DNA of 64,000 bases, from NCBI RefSeq assembly GCF_002258785.1, contig NZ_NOYI01000009.1, positions 62,001 through 126,000 on the forward strand, in the 5' to 3' direction. Origin of the DNA: Rhodococcus sp. 06-235-1A (GTDB lineage: Bacteria > Actinomycetota > Actinomycetes > Mycobacteriales > Mycobacteriaceae). Of the stretch, positions 16,764 through 26,217 are shown in pieces (positions within the stretch are counted from its first letter, which is position 1; every line of letters begins with the position of its first letter). The notes beneath the pieces are model-generated. The model was given only the letters and a program-made list of their open reading frames with translations, was not told where the DNA came from and did not search any database. A program made the translations under genes and the position numbers.

Positions 16764-17537
16764 CTATCTGCGCTGCACCGAGATCCGGCCTTCCTCACTG
16801 GTGATCGACACCGATCTCGGCGAATTCGGATCGTCGATCACGTCGGTCTCGACGTCCCCCTTCTCCGACGATGCATCGACGTCGTAGAATTCGGCAGCCG
16901 GAAGCTGGATCGTGCTGTCTCCCATCGTGTTCTGCACGAGCACCGAATCCGGTGGAACTCGCGAGTCCACAACGACCTGACCGAATGTCGTGTCGACCTC
17001 GATCGCGGACACAGCCGCATCGGCGATGTCCACATCACCGAATCGCGTGGTCACATCCAGGGTTCCCGAGGCACCACGAGCGATCACCGCCCCGGACGTG
17101 GTTGTCACCGACGTCTGCGCATCCACATTCGAGAGAACGACATCGCCCGCCATTCCGTTGATATCGAGCATCGACCCGGCGGGAATCCGAAGCTCGACAT
17201 CGACGTCGCAGCTGCCACGATCTCGGTACGAACATTCCACCGCGATCTTCGATCCGTCGTCGCTGATGTCGACCGTCGGGACATCTCCCCGGTATGACCC
17301 GTCGGCCCGTACGTGCAGCTCGGAATCGGGGCTCATCGACACCGTCACATGGGCATATCTCGTCGTGAACGCCAGATTGTTCCCGGTCACGGCGTGGTCT
17401 TCGGTGTAGTCGAAAGTCTGCATCTTCGGCATGGTGAAGCCGTATGCGATCGCTGCCGTCGTAGCTGCACCTGCGGTGCCCACGACCACCACGGCAACCG
17501 ACACTGCAACGGTGTTGCGCCACAACGCTTTCTTCAT
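16764..17537 (-). CDS. DUF4097 (LiaF-like/adhesin-like) membrane-anchored protein
   Basis: A 257-aa protein with one N-terminal membrane helix (about 9-33) and an extracytoplasmic domain of repeating short strands (SNVDAQTSVTTTSGAVIAR, LDVTTRFGDVDIADA, IEVDTTFGQVVVD), the right-handed beta-solenoid pattern of DUF4097. Such proteins accompany envelope-stress kinases of the LiaS type. Its ATG overlaps the response-regulator stop (ATGA), so kinase, regulator and this protein form one operon and may share an envelope-sensing role. Confidence 0.75.
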   Translation of the reverse strand: MKKALWRNTVAVSVAVVVVGTAGAATTAAIAYGFTMPKMQTFDYTEDHAVTGNNLAFTTRYAHVTVSMSPDSELHVRADGSYRGDVPTVDISDDGSKIAVECSYRDRGSCDVDVELRIPAGSMLDINGMAGDVVLSNVDAQTSVTTTSGAVIARGASGTLDVTTRFGDVDIADAAVSAIEVDTTFGQVVVDSRVPPDSVLVQNTMGDSTIQLPAAEFYDVDASSEKGDVETDVIDDPNSPRSVSITSEEGRISVQRR

Positions 17538-18190
17538 CGAATTGCTCCCAGGTATCGTAGAACGGCCATGACGCGGCGATGATCAGCGCTGTCTCCGAGC
17601 AGACCGAGCTTGCCGAAGATGTTTCCGATGTGCTTCTCCACGGCCGCCTGACCGACCACCAGCGTGGCCGCGATGCCGGCGTTGGACTTACCCTCGGCCA
17701 TGGCCGTCAACACTTCTCGTTCTCGCGGGGTCAAGGAGTCGAGTGGATCCGATCGCGGTGCGCGAGCCAGAATCTGCTGTACCACCTCGGGATCGATGAC
17801 GGTGCCGCCGTCGGCAACGGTCTGCACGGCGTCGGCGAAGTCGTCCACATCGGCGACCCGATCTTTCAACAGGTACCCGACGCCGTCGGTACTCTGCCGA
17901 ATCAGCTCGGCCGCATAGCGCTCCTCCACATACTGCGAGAGCACGAGAACACCCACGGCCGGCCATCGTTGGCGAATGACCAATGCCGCGCGCAGACCTT
18001 CGTCCAGAAAGGTGGGCGGCATCCGTACATCGATCACGCACACATCGGGAAGTGGGTCGGCCGCAGACATCGACGCGAGCAACTCCGACGCATCGCCCAC
18101 CTTGCCGATCACCTCGGCTCCACTGTCGGTCAACAATCGGGCGACACCCTCTCGCAACAGCACCGAATCGTCGGCGATGATCACTCGCAC
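17534..18190 (-). CDS. NarL/LuxR-type response regulator
   Basis: A 218-aa two-component regulator. The receiver domain covers about 1-120 with the acidic pocket (ADDS), phosphoacceptor Asp54 (VIDVRMPPT) and Lys (LLKDR). The C-terminal LuxR helix-turn-helix starts at DSLTPREREVLTAMAEGKSN. The GTG at 18190 is chosen because it overlaps the kinase stop and begins exactly at the conserved RVIIADD; the frame runs further upstream without support. Partner of the adjacent kinase. Confidence 0.85.
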   Translation of the reverse strand: MRVIIADDSVLLREGVARLLTDSGAEVIGKVGDASELLASMSAADPLPDVCVIDVRMPPTFLDEGLRAALVIRQRWPAVGVLVLSQYVEERYAAELIRQSTDGVGYLLKDRVADVDDFADAVQTVADGGTVIDPEVVQQILARAPRSDPLDSLTPREREVLTAMAEGKSNAGIAATLVVGQAAVEKHIGNIFGKLGLLGDSADHRRVMAVLRYLGAIR

Positions 18191-19455
18191 GGGATGCTCA
18201 CCTCCAGACTCGTCGGGCCGCCGGTCGGTGAAGTGACCGACAATGTGCCGTCGATTCCGCTGAGCCGGTCCGCGAGACCGGCCAGGCCTCCGTTCGGAGC
18301 GATATGCGCACCGCCGCACCCATCGTCAACCACCTTCACATGCACCGCGGACTCGTTCCTCGTGACATCGACTCGAACGCGACCGGCGCTCGCATGTTTA
18401 CTGACGTTGGTCAAGGCCTCCGAGACGACGAAGTAGACGGTCGCTTCGGCGGTGGAATCCGGGCGCTGCGACCCGGACAGAGCAGGGTCCACCTCGATCG
18501 TCACCGGCACCGAACACAGGGCCGCGACGGACGACAGCGCCGCATCCAGTCCTCGGTCGGTCAGGATCGGCGGATGCAAACCACGGGTGAGGGTTCGTAT
18601 CTCGCCGATCGCATTCTTGGCTTCCCGGTGAGCGTCGTCCAGCAGTTCTCTCAGCACCGCATCGTCGGCCGCAGAGACGCGCGACTTCGCCTGCCCCAGC
18701 GAAATCGCCACCGAGACCAATCGCTGTTGGGCCCCGTCGTGCAGATCGCGTTCGATGCGTCGGCGCTCGGCGTCTGCGGCGTCGACGACCCGTGCCCGAC
18801 TCACCGTCAGCTCGTCCACCCTCCTACTCGATTCGGACTGTCCGAGAAGCGCTGTGGCACTCCACCAGTCGAGTCTCGCCAAGCCGGTCACCAGCAACGG
18901 CAATCCCACGACGAAAGTGGCCAGGGCAGCGACGCCGACCAGCGCGACGAGTGGGTAGCCCACCCGATCCCCGATTTCGAGCTGATTGCCGACCGGGTTC
19001 GTCACGATCCACGCGACCGGAGCCGCACCGAGAACGGGCAGAACCAGAAAGAGCGCGGGCAGCAGGAACACCAGGACTGCCGAGACTGGAATGCGAACAA
19101 GCCAGTAGAACAACGACTTCCACAGTCCGACGTCGCGGACGCACCAGACGAGCTTGCGCCAGCTGGTGGGATAGACGGTCACCGCAGGTCCCGCGATGGC
19201 GATACCGCTGGTGAAACCGATTCCGGCTCTGGCGGCGATGTCCATCCACCGAAGCACCACGATCGTCACCGCGAAGACCAGCACTCCGCTCAGCGCAAAC
19301 GGGAGTGCGCAGACAGCGAGCACCAGCAGGCCGAGGATCATCCAGCCGCCGAGGCCGGCGAGCGTCGACGCAAGCAGCGACGCCACCGCCAACCACCAGT
19401 TCGGTGATATCCAGGCCCTGAGCGGATTCAGGGGAATCGGTAGTGCCTCGTTCAT
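18181..19455 (-). CDS. sensor histidine kinase, LiaS/DesK type
   Basis: A 424-aa membrane kinase. Residues 1-195 hold several membrane helices of the actinobacterial 'Sensor' type, with no large external domain. The dimerisation/phosphoacceptor helix has His239 (RRIERDLHDGAQQRL, HisKA_3), and the ATP domain shows VSEALTNVSKHA and VVDDGCGGA. It should phosphorylate the overlapping downstream regulator. The ATG at 19455 is preferred over an upstream in-frame ATG because TAGGCT on the minus strand (19463-19468) lies 7 nt before it. Signal unknown; envelope stress is likely from the DUF4097 partner. Confidence 0.85.
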   Translation of the reverse strand: MNEALPIPLNPLRAWISPNWWLAVASLLASTLAGLGGWMILGLLVLAVCALPFALSGVLVFAVTIVVLRWMDIAARAGIGFTSGIAIAGPAVTVYPTSWRKLVWCVRDVGLWKSLFYWLVRIPVSAVLVFLLPALFLVLPVLGAAPVAWIVTNPVGNQLEIGDRVGYPLVALVGVAALATFVVGLPLLVTGLARLDWWSATALLGQSESSRRVDELTVSRARVVDAADAERRRIERDLHDGAQQRLVSVAISLGQAKSRVSAADDAVLRELLDDAHREAKNAIGEIRTLTRGLHPPILTDRGLDAALSSVAALCSVPVTIEVDPALSGSQRPDSTAEATVYFVVSEALTNVSKHASAGRVRVDVTRNESAVHVKVVDDGCGGAHIAPNGGLAGLADRLSGIDGTLSVTSPTGGPTSLEVSIPCE

Positions 19456-19590
19456 GCGGATCAGCCTAAGTGGGCGCTCGTCGACCTGTCCCCACTGTGA
19501 ACCCACGACTCATGGTAGGGCGCGCACTACCATCGATCGGTGGGACGACCGTGGTGATTCCCGCTCCGCGGGCGAGAATATTCGACGGGT

Positions 19591-20223
19591 ATGAACCTCA
19601 ACCTATTCGACGTCGATCGCCTCTCGGCCGTGCCTGTCTGGGTCGTCCTCGCAGGTGTCGTGGTGTTGCTGGCCTTCGAATCCGGCTCTCTGCTCGGTCT
19701 TTTCACGCCCGGGAACAGTGTGCCGATCACGCTGGGCGTACTGACGTCCATCGGCGTCGTACCGTGGTTTCCCGCTGTCGTCACCGCGGCGGTGGCGTCG
19801 AGCATGGGGGCGCAGTGGGCGCTGTGGCGTAGTCGCCGCAGCGAGACGATTCTCGGGTCGGGCCGGATCGAAGCCGTCCTACCGCGCACGGTGCTCCGGG
19901 TAGTTCTCGGAGTGACTGCGTCGGCGCAATCACGACCACGCGCAGTGGCGGCAGCAGGGCACCTCGTCGGAGGCATCCGCACCATCGCCCCTCGTCTCGT
20001 CGCTGCCACCACCCTGCGGCGGCGTGAATACGCGGTGATCAGTCTCGTCGCGGCCGGGGTCTGGGCCACCGCTCTGGTGAGTGTCGGCGCGTGGCTGGGT
20101 GACCACACTGCCATCCGGACCCCTCTGGGATACGCCTGGATTCCGGCCGTGACGGTCGTGGTTGTCACCCAGCTCAGGCGTCGAACACGCTGGTCTTCTC
20201 CCGAACTTGTCGGAGCCCGGTGA
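19591..20223 (+). CDS. DedA/VTT-like integral membrane protein
   Basis: A 210-aa protein with about five hydrophobic segments. FESGSLLGLFTPGNSVPITLG near the N-terminus and GHLVGGIRTIAPRLVAATTLRRREY in the middle match the re-entrant loop and Gly-x-Arg motif of DedA/SNARE-associated proteins. Members are thought to flip or transport phospholipids, notably undecaprenyl phosphate or PE, across the membrane; the substrate here is unknown. Single gene, divergent from the kinase operon. Confidence 0.65.
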   Translation: MNLNLFDVDRLSAVPVWVVLAGVVVLLAFESGSLLGLFTPGNSVPITLGVLTSIGVVPWFPAVVTAAVASSMGAQWALWRSRRSETILGSGRIEAVLPRTVLRVVLGVTASAQSRPRAVAAAGHLVGGIRTIAPRLVAATTLRRREYAVISLVAAGVWATALVSVGAWLGDHTAIRTPLGYAWIPAVTVVVVTQLRRRTRWSSPELVGAR

Positions 20224-20261
20224 TATCAAGGACGTAGGAGAAACGACAGAAGGGAATTCGC

Positions 20262-20444
20262 GTGTCCACCAGCTTCGATACTTGCCACGGCACACTCGTG
20301 ATCCACGCGGTCGGCGGTGCGGAGTGCACGGAGCCGGACTGCGTGGACCTCGAGTACGTCCGTCACTTCCTGGTGCTCGAGTGCGAGGAGGTCACCGGCG
20401 GCTGCCAGTGCACCGCACTCGTGGAGTTTGCTCAGGCGTCCTGA
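20262..20444 (+). CDS. small cysteine-rich protein
   Basis: A 60-aa soluble protein with six Cys (8, 22, 27, 41, 48, 50), including C-x-C (GGCQCTAL), and several acidic residues. AGAAGGG 6-7 nt before the GTG is a good ribosome site, so it is likely a real gene. The arrangement could bind a metal, but I recognise no named zinc-ribbon family. Its end overlaps the convergent MerR gene by 13 nt. Confidence 0.55.
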   Translation: MSTSFDTCHGTLVIHAVGGAECTEPDCVDLEYVRHFLVLECEEVTGGCQCTALVEFAQAS

Positions 20445-21259
20445 CGTCGGACCACCGGCTGCTGGAGTTCGGTGACCCAGTTCTCCTGCGGCTGCGGCTC
20501 CGGGTAGAACTCCCGGCAGACGCCCGAGAGCTCGTAGCCGTTGGTGTCGATCCACGCCATGAACTGCTCCCAGGTCTCGCCGATCGTGGCCATCGACCCG
20601 TGGTGGACTGTGGTCACCGCCAGCTCGACCGGCGGCAGTTCGCGAACCTCGTACCCCTCGGCCGCGCTGACCTTCGGTCCCACCTCGAACGCGGCGTGCA
20701 CGGTGATGCCGGTGCCCTCTCCATCGTCGACGGCCTCGTAACTGGCGATCGACGACGGCCCGAACTCGACGCCGTCCCGTCCCAGAAACTCGGCGAGTCG
20801 CGCGTACATCGGGCCGATGACCGGGCCGATGTTCTGCGGACCGAAACCGGCGGCGGTCTCGGTGACGGCGGCAATGCGGGTGGCCGGCAACGACTTGGTA
20901 TCCACGGTGATCATCGAGCTGTCTCCCTCTGTGTAGTGGAGGCGCGCATCGAGTCGGCGTAGGCGGGCGGCGTCGAGATCGAGTCGACGGGCGACGTCGT
21001 CGCGTTTGGCCTCGAGCATCTCGCGCAACCGGTCTTCACCGACCTGGGCGTGCACGATCTGTTTCACCTCGTCGAGCCGAAAACCGAGATCCTTGAACAT
21101 CAGAATGCGACCCAGAACCTCGAACTGCCTACCGTCGTACGAGCGATAGCCGGTGAACGGATCCACCCGCGCCGGCGTCAACAACCCGATCTCGTCGTAA
21201 TGCCGAAGCATGCGAACCGAGACCCGGCCGATCGATGCGAACTCTCCGATGCTGAACAT
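20432..21259 (-). CDS. MerR family regulator with GyrI-like effector domain
   Basis: A 275-aa regulator. Residues 1-70 are the winged helix of MerR proteins (MFSIGEFASIGRVSVRMLRHYDEIGLL, split by me as FSIGEF and RMLRHYDEIGLL for the two key helices), followed by a coiled coil (about 75-105) and a GyrI-like/AraC effector-binding domain (about 118-270, ending GVCREFYPEPQP). This layout is that of drug-sensing regulators such as BmrR and TipA. Its own promoter carries a 19-bp-spaced operator, so it probably autoregulates; no drug exporter is adjacent. Confidence 0.85.
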   Translation of the reverse strand: MFSIGEFASIGRVSVRMLRHYDEIGLLTPARVDPFTGYRSYDGRQFEVLGRILMFKDLGFRLDEVKQIVHAQVGEDRLREMLEAKRDDVARRLDLDAARLRRLDARLHYTEGDSSMITVDTKSLPATRIAAVTETAAGFGPQNIGPVIGPMYARLAEFLGRDGVEFGPSSIASYEAVDDGEGTGITVHAAFEVGPKVSAAEGYEVRELPPVELAVTTVHHGSMATIGETWEQFMAWIDTNGYELSGVCREFYPEPQPQENWVTELQQPVVRRQDA

Positions 21260-21269
21260 GATTCTGAAG

Positions 21270-21300
21270 AGAATCCCCTCTCACACTGTGTGAGGGTCAA
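21270..21300 (-). promoter_or_regulatory. MerR-type promoter/operator
   Basis: On the minus strand a -35 box TTGACC (21295-21300) and a -10-like GATTCT (21270-21275) are separated by exactly 19 bp. The spacer contains the perfect dyad CTCACAC-A-GTGTGAG (21280-21294). A 19-bp spacer with a central dyad is the hallmark of MerR-activated promoters. It lies just upstream of the MerR gene. Confidence 0.8.
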
Positions 21301-21472
21301 GTGTCGCGCGCCGACCGCTCTCGATCCAGCCAGAACAGCTGCCGATCGGCGCAGAATCAGCCGTTGAGCAATTCTGGTTTACTGCAGCGTCGACCCAGTC
21401 GTGGTCGGCCCGGCAGTGAGCGGCCAGCGGTAGACAGATCAGGCGGTTCGTCGAATATCGAAGCGCTGAGAC

Positions 21473-21952
21473 TCAGAGCGCGACCCTGATCCGATATCTG
21501 ACCGTCGGTCCGTGGCGGTCGAGGAGCTCACCACCGGCCCCTTCGAGCGTCGCAACCGACGCACGATTATCGACCTCGCACACCGCCGTGAGTTCCGAGA
21601 ACCCAATCTCTGCGGCAACTTTCAGCATGTCGGCGAGCGCTCGCGTGGCAACTCCGCGGCCACGGTCGGACGGTCGCACCCCGTAGCCGAGGTGGCCCAA
21701 CCGCTCGATCTCCGCAGCGCTGCCGTGCCGCACAGCGATTCCGCCCACTAATCGGCGACCCTCCACGATCCAGCGGTAAGTGCACAGGCTGTCGCGTCGC
21801 AGCCGATCGACCCAGTCCGAGAAGCCCTGTGCGGAATCGACATCATCGTCAGCGGTCAACCCGAAACCGTCCTCATGAAACCCAGGTCCCCACTCGGCAT
21901 GCGCATCCCGCCATGCAGCGGCGAGATCAGCGGAGGGAACGACAAGGTCCAC
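21473..21952 (-). CDS. GNAT family N-acetyltransferase
   Basis: A 159-aa acetyltransferase with the RimJ-like acetyl-CoA segment LGYGVRPSDRGRGVATRALADML (motif GVRPSDRGRGVA about 90-101) and the late AVCEVDNRASVATLEGAGGEL strand-helix. The substrate is not predictable; YnaD/RimJ-like proteins modify small molecules or protein N-termini. The GTG start is 6 nt after minus-strand TACCGT (21959-21964), suggesting a leaderless mRNA. The 170 nt to the MerR promoter region upstream of 21300 show nothing recognisable. Confidence 0.75.
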   Translation of the reverse strand: MDLVVPSADLAAAWRDAHAEWGPGFHEDGFGLTADDDVDSAQGFSDWVDRLRRDSLCTYRWIVEGRRLVGGIAVRHGSAAEIERLGHLGYGVRPSDRGRGVATRALADMLKVAAEIGFSELTAVCEVDNRASVATLEGAGGELLDRHGPTVRYRIRVAL

Positions 21953-21973
21953 CGGCAGACGGTAGCACCGGTT

Positions 21974-23071
21974 TCAGGAAATCCCCGTCGGATAGTGCAG
22001 CGCCAATCCCGTCTCTCCGACTCCGAGTTCGAGGATCGCCCATTGACGTGGGTCGATAGCCAAGAGGCCGTGGTTGGACACGATCAACGAGGTTCCTCGG
22101 AACGCAACCGACGCGGGGGTCGAGTACGGGATGGATCGAGTGATGCTCTCGACGGGCGTGGGCAAGGACGCCACCACCGAACGTGTGTCGGGATCGACCA
22201 CCTCGACGGCGTTGTACAGCGGATTCGCAATCGGGAGGTAGATGCGCCCGCTGGACCCGATGGCCAAACCGTCACCCTGACTCGCGACCGCCACTGTCTC
22301 GAGAGCGCCCGGCCTACCGTCCGGCGTCACCGAAAGTCGATGAACGACACCACGACCGAACGATTCGACACTCGGCACCAGGGACATGGTCACCACGAAA
22401 TTGAGCCGTCCGGCGGCGTCGAACTGCATGCCGTTGACACCGTAGATCGAGGCGAATTCCGCATTCTGATACCAGATCTCGGCCGTGCCACCGCCGGCAG
22501 GCACCTTCCAGATGGTGGCCTGATTCAGGTCGCTCACGTACATGGTTCCGTCCGGCGCGAAGGTCGCCCAGTTCGGCCAGGCCGGTCGATCGACGGATGC
22601 AGGCTCGCACGGATTGCCCGCGGCCCCCGCGCAGGCGGGGAGGTCGGCGAATGTCGCGTAGACCGTCTGCGTTCCGGTCGCCGGATCGATGCGCACTGCC
22701 CGCGCCCCCGAGTAGTCGAGGGCGTAGACCCGACCGTCGCCGTCGAGCGCAATACCGTTGACGCCATGCTGGGCGGGTACGTGATCCGCCAGGGAATACG
22801 TCTCGAGCAGGCTACCGTCGGCGGCCCAATGCCATACGTCCGCAGACGAATTGGGGCGGTTCGACCCCGACCAGATGCTGCCGTCCTCGGGATCGACCGC
22901 CATTCCTTCGGGTTGCCCGGGCAGCGGAACCACAGCGATATCCCTGGTCTGCCCGTAGTCGAGGGAACCGTCCAGCGGTTCGGCAGCCACCTCGGGCGCG
23001 GTCACGACCGCGCCCGAGATCCAGCTTGCCATCAACGTCAAAACGAGAAACCCGATCCGACGTCCGTTCAT
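21974..23071 (-). CDS. secreted SMP-30/ScyD-like beta-propeller protein
   Basis: A 365-aa protein with a signal peptide (about 1-31, cleavage after VAA) and a six-bladed propeller built of repeats such as PEGMAVDPEDGSIWSG, VNGIALDGDGRVYALD and TFAPDGTMYVSD. The pattern fits the SMP-30/gluconolaconase/streptogramin-lyase-like and ScyD/ScyE families; several members bind calcium or sugars, but the activity here is unknown. The ATG overlaps the upstream gene's stop (ATGA), so both secreted proteins are one operon. The open frame extends upstream to 23605 but the signal peptide fixes this start. Confidence 0.7.
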   Translation of the reverse strand: MNGRRIGFLVLTLMASWISGAVVTAPEVAAEPLDGSLDYGQTRDIAVVPLPGQPEGMAVDPEDGSIWSGSNRPNSSADVWHWAADGSLLETYSLADHVPAQHGVNGIALDGDGRVYALDYSGARAVRIDPATGTQTVYATFADLPACAGAAGNPCEPASVDRPAWPNWATFAPDGTMYVSDLNQATIWKVPAGGGTAEIWYQNAEFASIYGVNGMQFDAAGRLNFVVTMSLVPSVESFGRGVVHRLSVTPDGRPGALETVAVASQGDGLAIGSSGRIYLPIANPLYNAVEVVDPDTRSVVASLPTPVESITRSIPYSTPASVAFRGTSLIVSNHGLLAIDPRQWAILELGVGETGLALHYPTGIS

Positions 23072-24192
23072 CGAGGGGTGATGGAACCGAGGAACGAAGT
23101 GGTCCAGATTGCCGAATTCGCAGATCCCGCTGGATCGTTCGTCGGGACCAGACCGTTCAGCGTCACCTGTCCACCGGTCAGGCCGCGACCGAGCTGCGGT
23201 GGCAGAGTGAAGCCACAGGACTGCTGCACGGTATCTGCTCCGACTGCCAGATCGGTACGCCGGCATTGCCCGGTCGAGGTTGCCGTGAGCGCGGGTGTGA
23301 CGCCGAGGCTCGTGATACTCAGCGACGCGCCGAAGTCCGGTGACGACGGGTTCTGGTAACAGATCGACGCGTTGGCGGCAACGTCCTCGGACGGCTCGGT
23401 CGATGCCGCTCCGGTGGCCGGGTCCACCGAGACGGAGTGGATCTCCGTAGTGCGCACTCCACCCGGGCATGCCGGGGTGGAACCGGTCGAAATCGAATTG
23501 ACCTCGCGGCCGACGCTGTACTTCACCGAGCCGGTCGGCTGCGGAGTGCCTGGTACGGGCTCGGCCACCGGAGCAGTCCCCTCGCCCAGTGTGTACAGAG
23601 TCCACAGCGAGCCGGTTCGACCGTCCGGCAACCGAAGCGGATTGGCGACCGAGTTGCTGGTCGCGACCCCGTCGGTGACCCCGGAGTCATTGGGCTGCAC
23701 TCGCAGAACACAATCGACGGCGCCGCGCCCCGGCGAGCCGATCATGAACTCGAGCCCGCAGGGACCGTTCATCGACAACCTGCCCAGGCCCGGAGCGGTC
23801 AGCACCCCCCACTGGTCGAGAAACGCCTGGCCGTCGACCGTCGGGCCGTCGCACACGTAGATCGGTCCGACGTTCTGGGCGGTGGGATCGAGCAGGAAAC
23901 CCGTCGACGGATCGTTGGTGAAGGTGTACATCCGCGCGTCGAGCCGCTCGACCACGGTCAGCGAGCGCGGGGATCCGAAGTAGTCGTTGCACGCGGAATT
24001 GTCGGCTTCGGTGGGTCGCTGCCCGCTGTCGACGGTGCGGTAGACACTGAAGCTACCGGGTCCGTTCTCGATCGAGCCGAGGATCGTTGCGGGGGCCGGA
24101 GCCGGGCCGGGCGCAGCGTTCGCCGCGATCGTCGGGCACATGGCCACGACCGCCGCCGCCACTACAGCAACCTGTACTCCACGACTCTTCAC
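23068..24192 (-). CDS. secreted hypothetical protein
   Basis: A 374-aa protein with a clear signal peptide (about 1-26, ANA before APGPAPAPA) and a Pro/Ala linker. The mature part has nine or more Cys (for example NSACNDYF, IYVCDGP, GPCGLEF, AVDCVL), suggesting disulfides, and an overall acidic Thr/Ser/Gly-rich composition. I do not recognise a family. It is translationally coupled to the downstream propeller protein, so the two may act together outside the cell. Confidence 0.55.
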   Translation of the reverse strand: MKSRGVQVAVVAAAVVAMCPTIAANAAPGPAPAPATILGSIENGPGSFSVYRTVDSGQRPTEADNSACNDYFGSPRSLTVVERLDARMYTFTNDPSTGFLLDPTAQNVGPIYVCDGPTVDGQAFLDQWGVLTAPGLGRLSMNGPCGLEFMIGSPGRGAVDCVLRVQPNDSGVTDGVATSNSVANPLRLPDGRTGSLWTLYTLGEGTAPVAEPVPGTPQPTGSVKYSVGREVNSISTGSTPACPGGVRTTEIHSVSVDPATGAASTEPSEDVAANASICYQNPSSPDFGASLSITSLGVTPALTATSTGQCRRTDLAVGADTVQQSCGFTLPPQLGRGLTGGQVTLNGLVPTNDPAGSANSAIWTTSFLGSITPR

Positions 24193-24446
24193 GACATATC
24201 CCCCGAAAAATTCGGACCAGGCTTTGCGCCCGGTCTACGGCAACCCCAGCGGAGACCGTATCGCAACAGACGTTGAGAAACCAGCCCCGTGATGTCCGAA
24301 CGACACGATCGCGGGACACTCCCCCAGAACTGTCCAACCAACCGTCGAGATGCTGGTAATCGAAAGTTTGACGACCCTGGGAAAAGATCGTTTCAGCAGC
24401 TATCGTTCGTGCCGGTAGGCCTCCCTCGACCCAAGAAGGACACCGC

Positions 24447-25097
24447 ATGAAGAAACGTTTGCTCGCATATTCCATTGCAGCGCTAGCTATTTCGGCGTCG
24501 ACGGTGGCACTTCCGGCGGGCGTGGCCTCCGCTGCGCCATGTTCGGACGTCGATATCTCCTTCGCTCGCGGTACCGGCGAGCTCCCCGGACTCGGCATCA
24601 CCGGCACACCGTTCGTCAACAGCCTCAAATCTCAGCTGTCGGACCGCTCGGTGAGCACCTACGCCGTCGACTACTCCGCAGACTTCACCCAGGCGAGCGC
24701 GGGCCCCGGATCCCGTGACCTCGTCGCACACTTGAATTCCGTTGCTGCATCCTGCCCTTCGACGAAGTTCGTGATCGGTGGATATTCACAAGGAGCCACC
24801 GTGGTGACCAACGCCGTCGGCCTGCGCACCCCCAGCAGTTTCACCGGTGCCGTCATTCCCGCCGCCCTGGCCTCCCGGGTCGAAGCAGTCGTGGTGTTCG
24901 GCAACCCGTTCGGCCTGTTCGGGCGGAAGATCGAAACATCCAGCAGCACATACGGTTCACGAACGACGAGCTTCTGCAACTTCGGCGATCCGGTATGCCA
25001 GATCGGCGGATTCAACGCCTTCGCGCACCTTCAGTACGGTACGAACGGATCCACCACTCAGGGCGCACAGTTCGCTGCCACTCTGGTTCGTTCCTGA
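24447..25097 (+). CDS. secreted cutinase family hydrolase
   Basis: A 216-aa alpha/beta hydrolase secreted by a signal peptide (about 1-30, ASA-AP). Catalytic residues are Ser114 (GGYSQGA), Asp181 (NFGDPVCQ) and His194 (AFAHLQY). Cys32/Cys103 and Cys177/Cys184 match the two family disulfides. Actinobacterial cutinase-like proteins hydrolyse esters, triglycerides or phospholipids rather than plant cutin; the substrate is not determined here. AAGAAGGA precedes the ATG by about 5 nt. Confidence 0.9.
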   Translation: MKKRLLAYSIAALAISASTVALPAGVASAAPCSDVDISFARGTGELPGLGITGTPFVNSLKSQLSDRSVSTYAVDYSADFTQASAGPGSRDLVAHLNSVAASCPSTKFVIGGYSQGATVVTNAVGLRTPSSFTGAVIPAALASRVEAVVVFGNPFGLFGRKIETSSSTYGSRTTSFCNFGDPVCQIGGFNAFAHLQYGTNGSTTQGAQFAATLVRS

Positions 25098-25104
25098 TTC
25101 GAGC

Positions 25105-26196
<1,092 letters not shown>

Positions 26197-26217
26197 GGGA
26201 GTGCTCCTTTGTAGAGG

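Noticed and set aside
21875-23359. Long plus-strand open frame over the secreted propeller gene
   Set aside because: Arg/Gly-rich shadow of the minus-strand gene, which has a signal peptide and propeller repeats.
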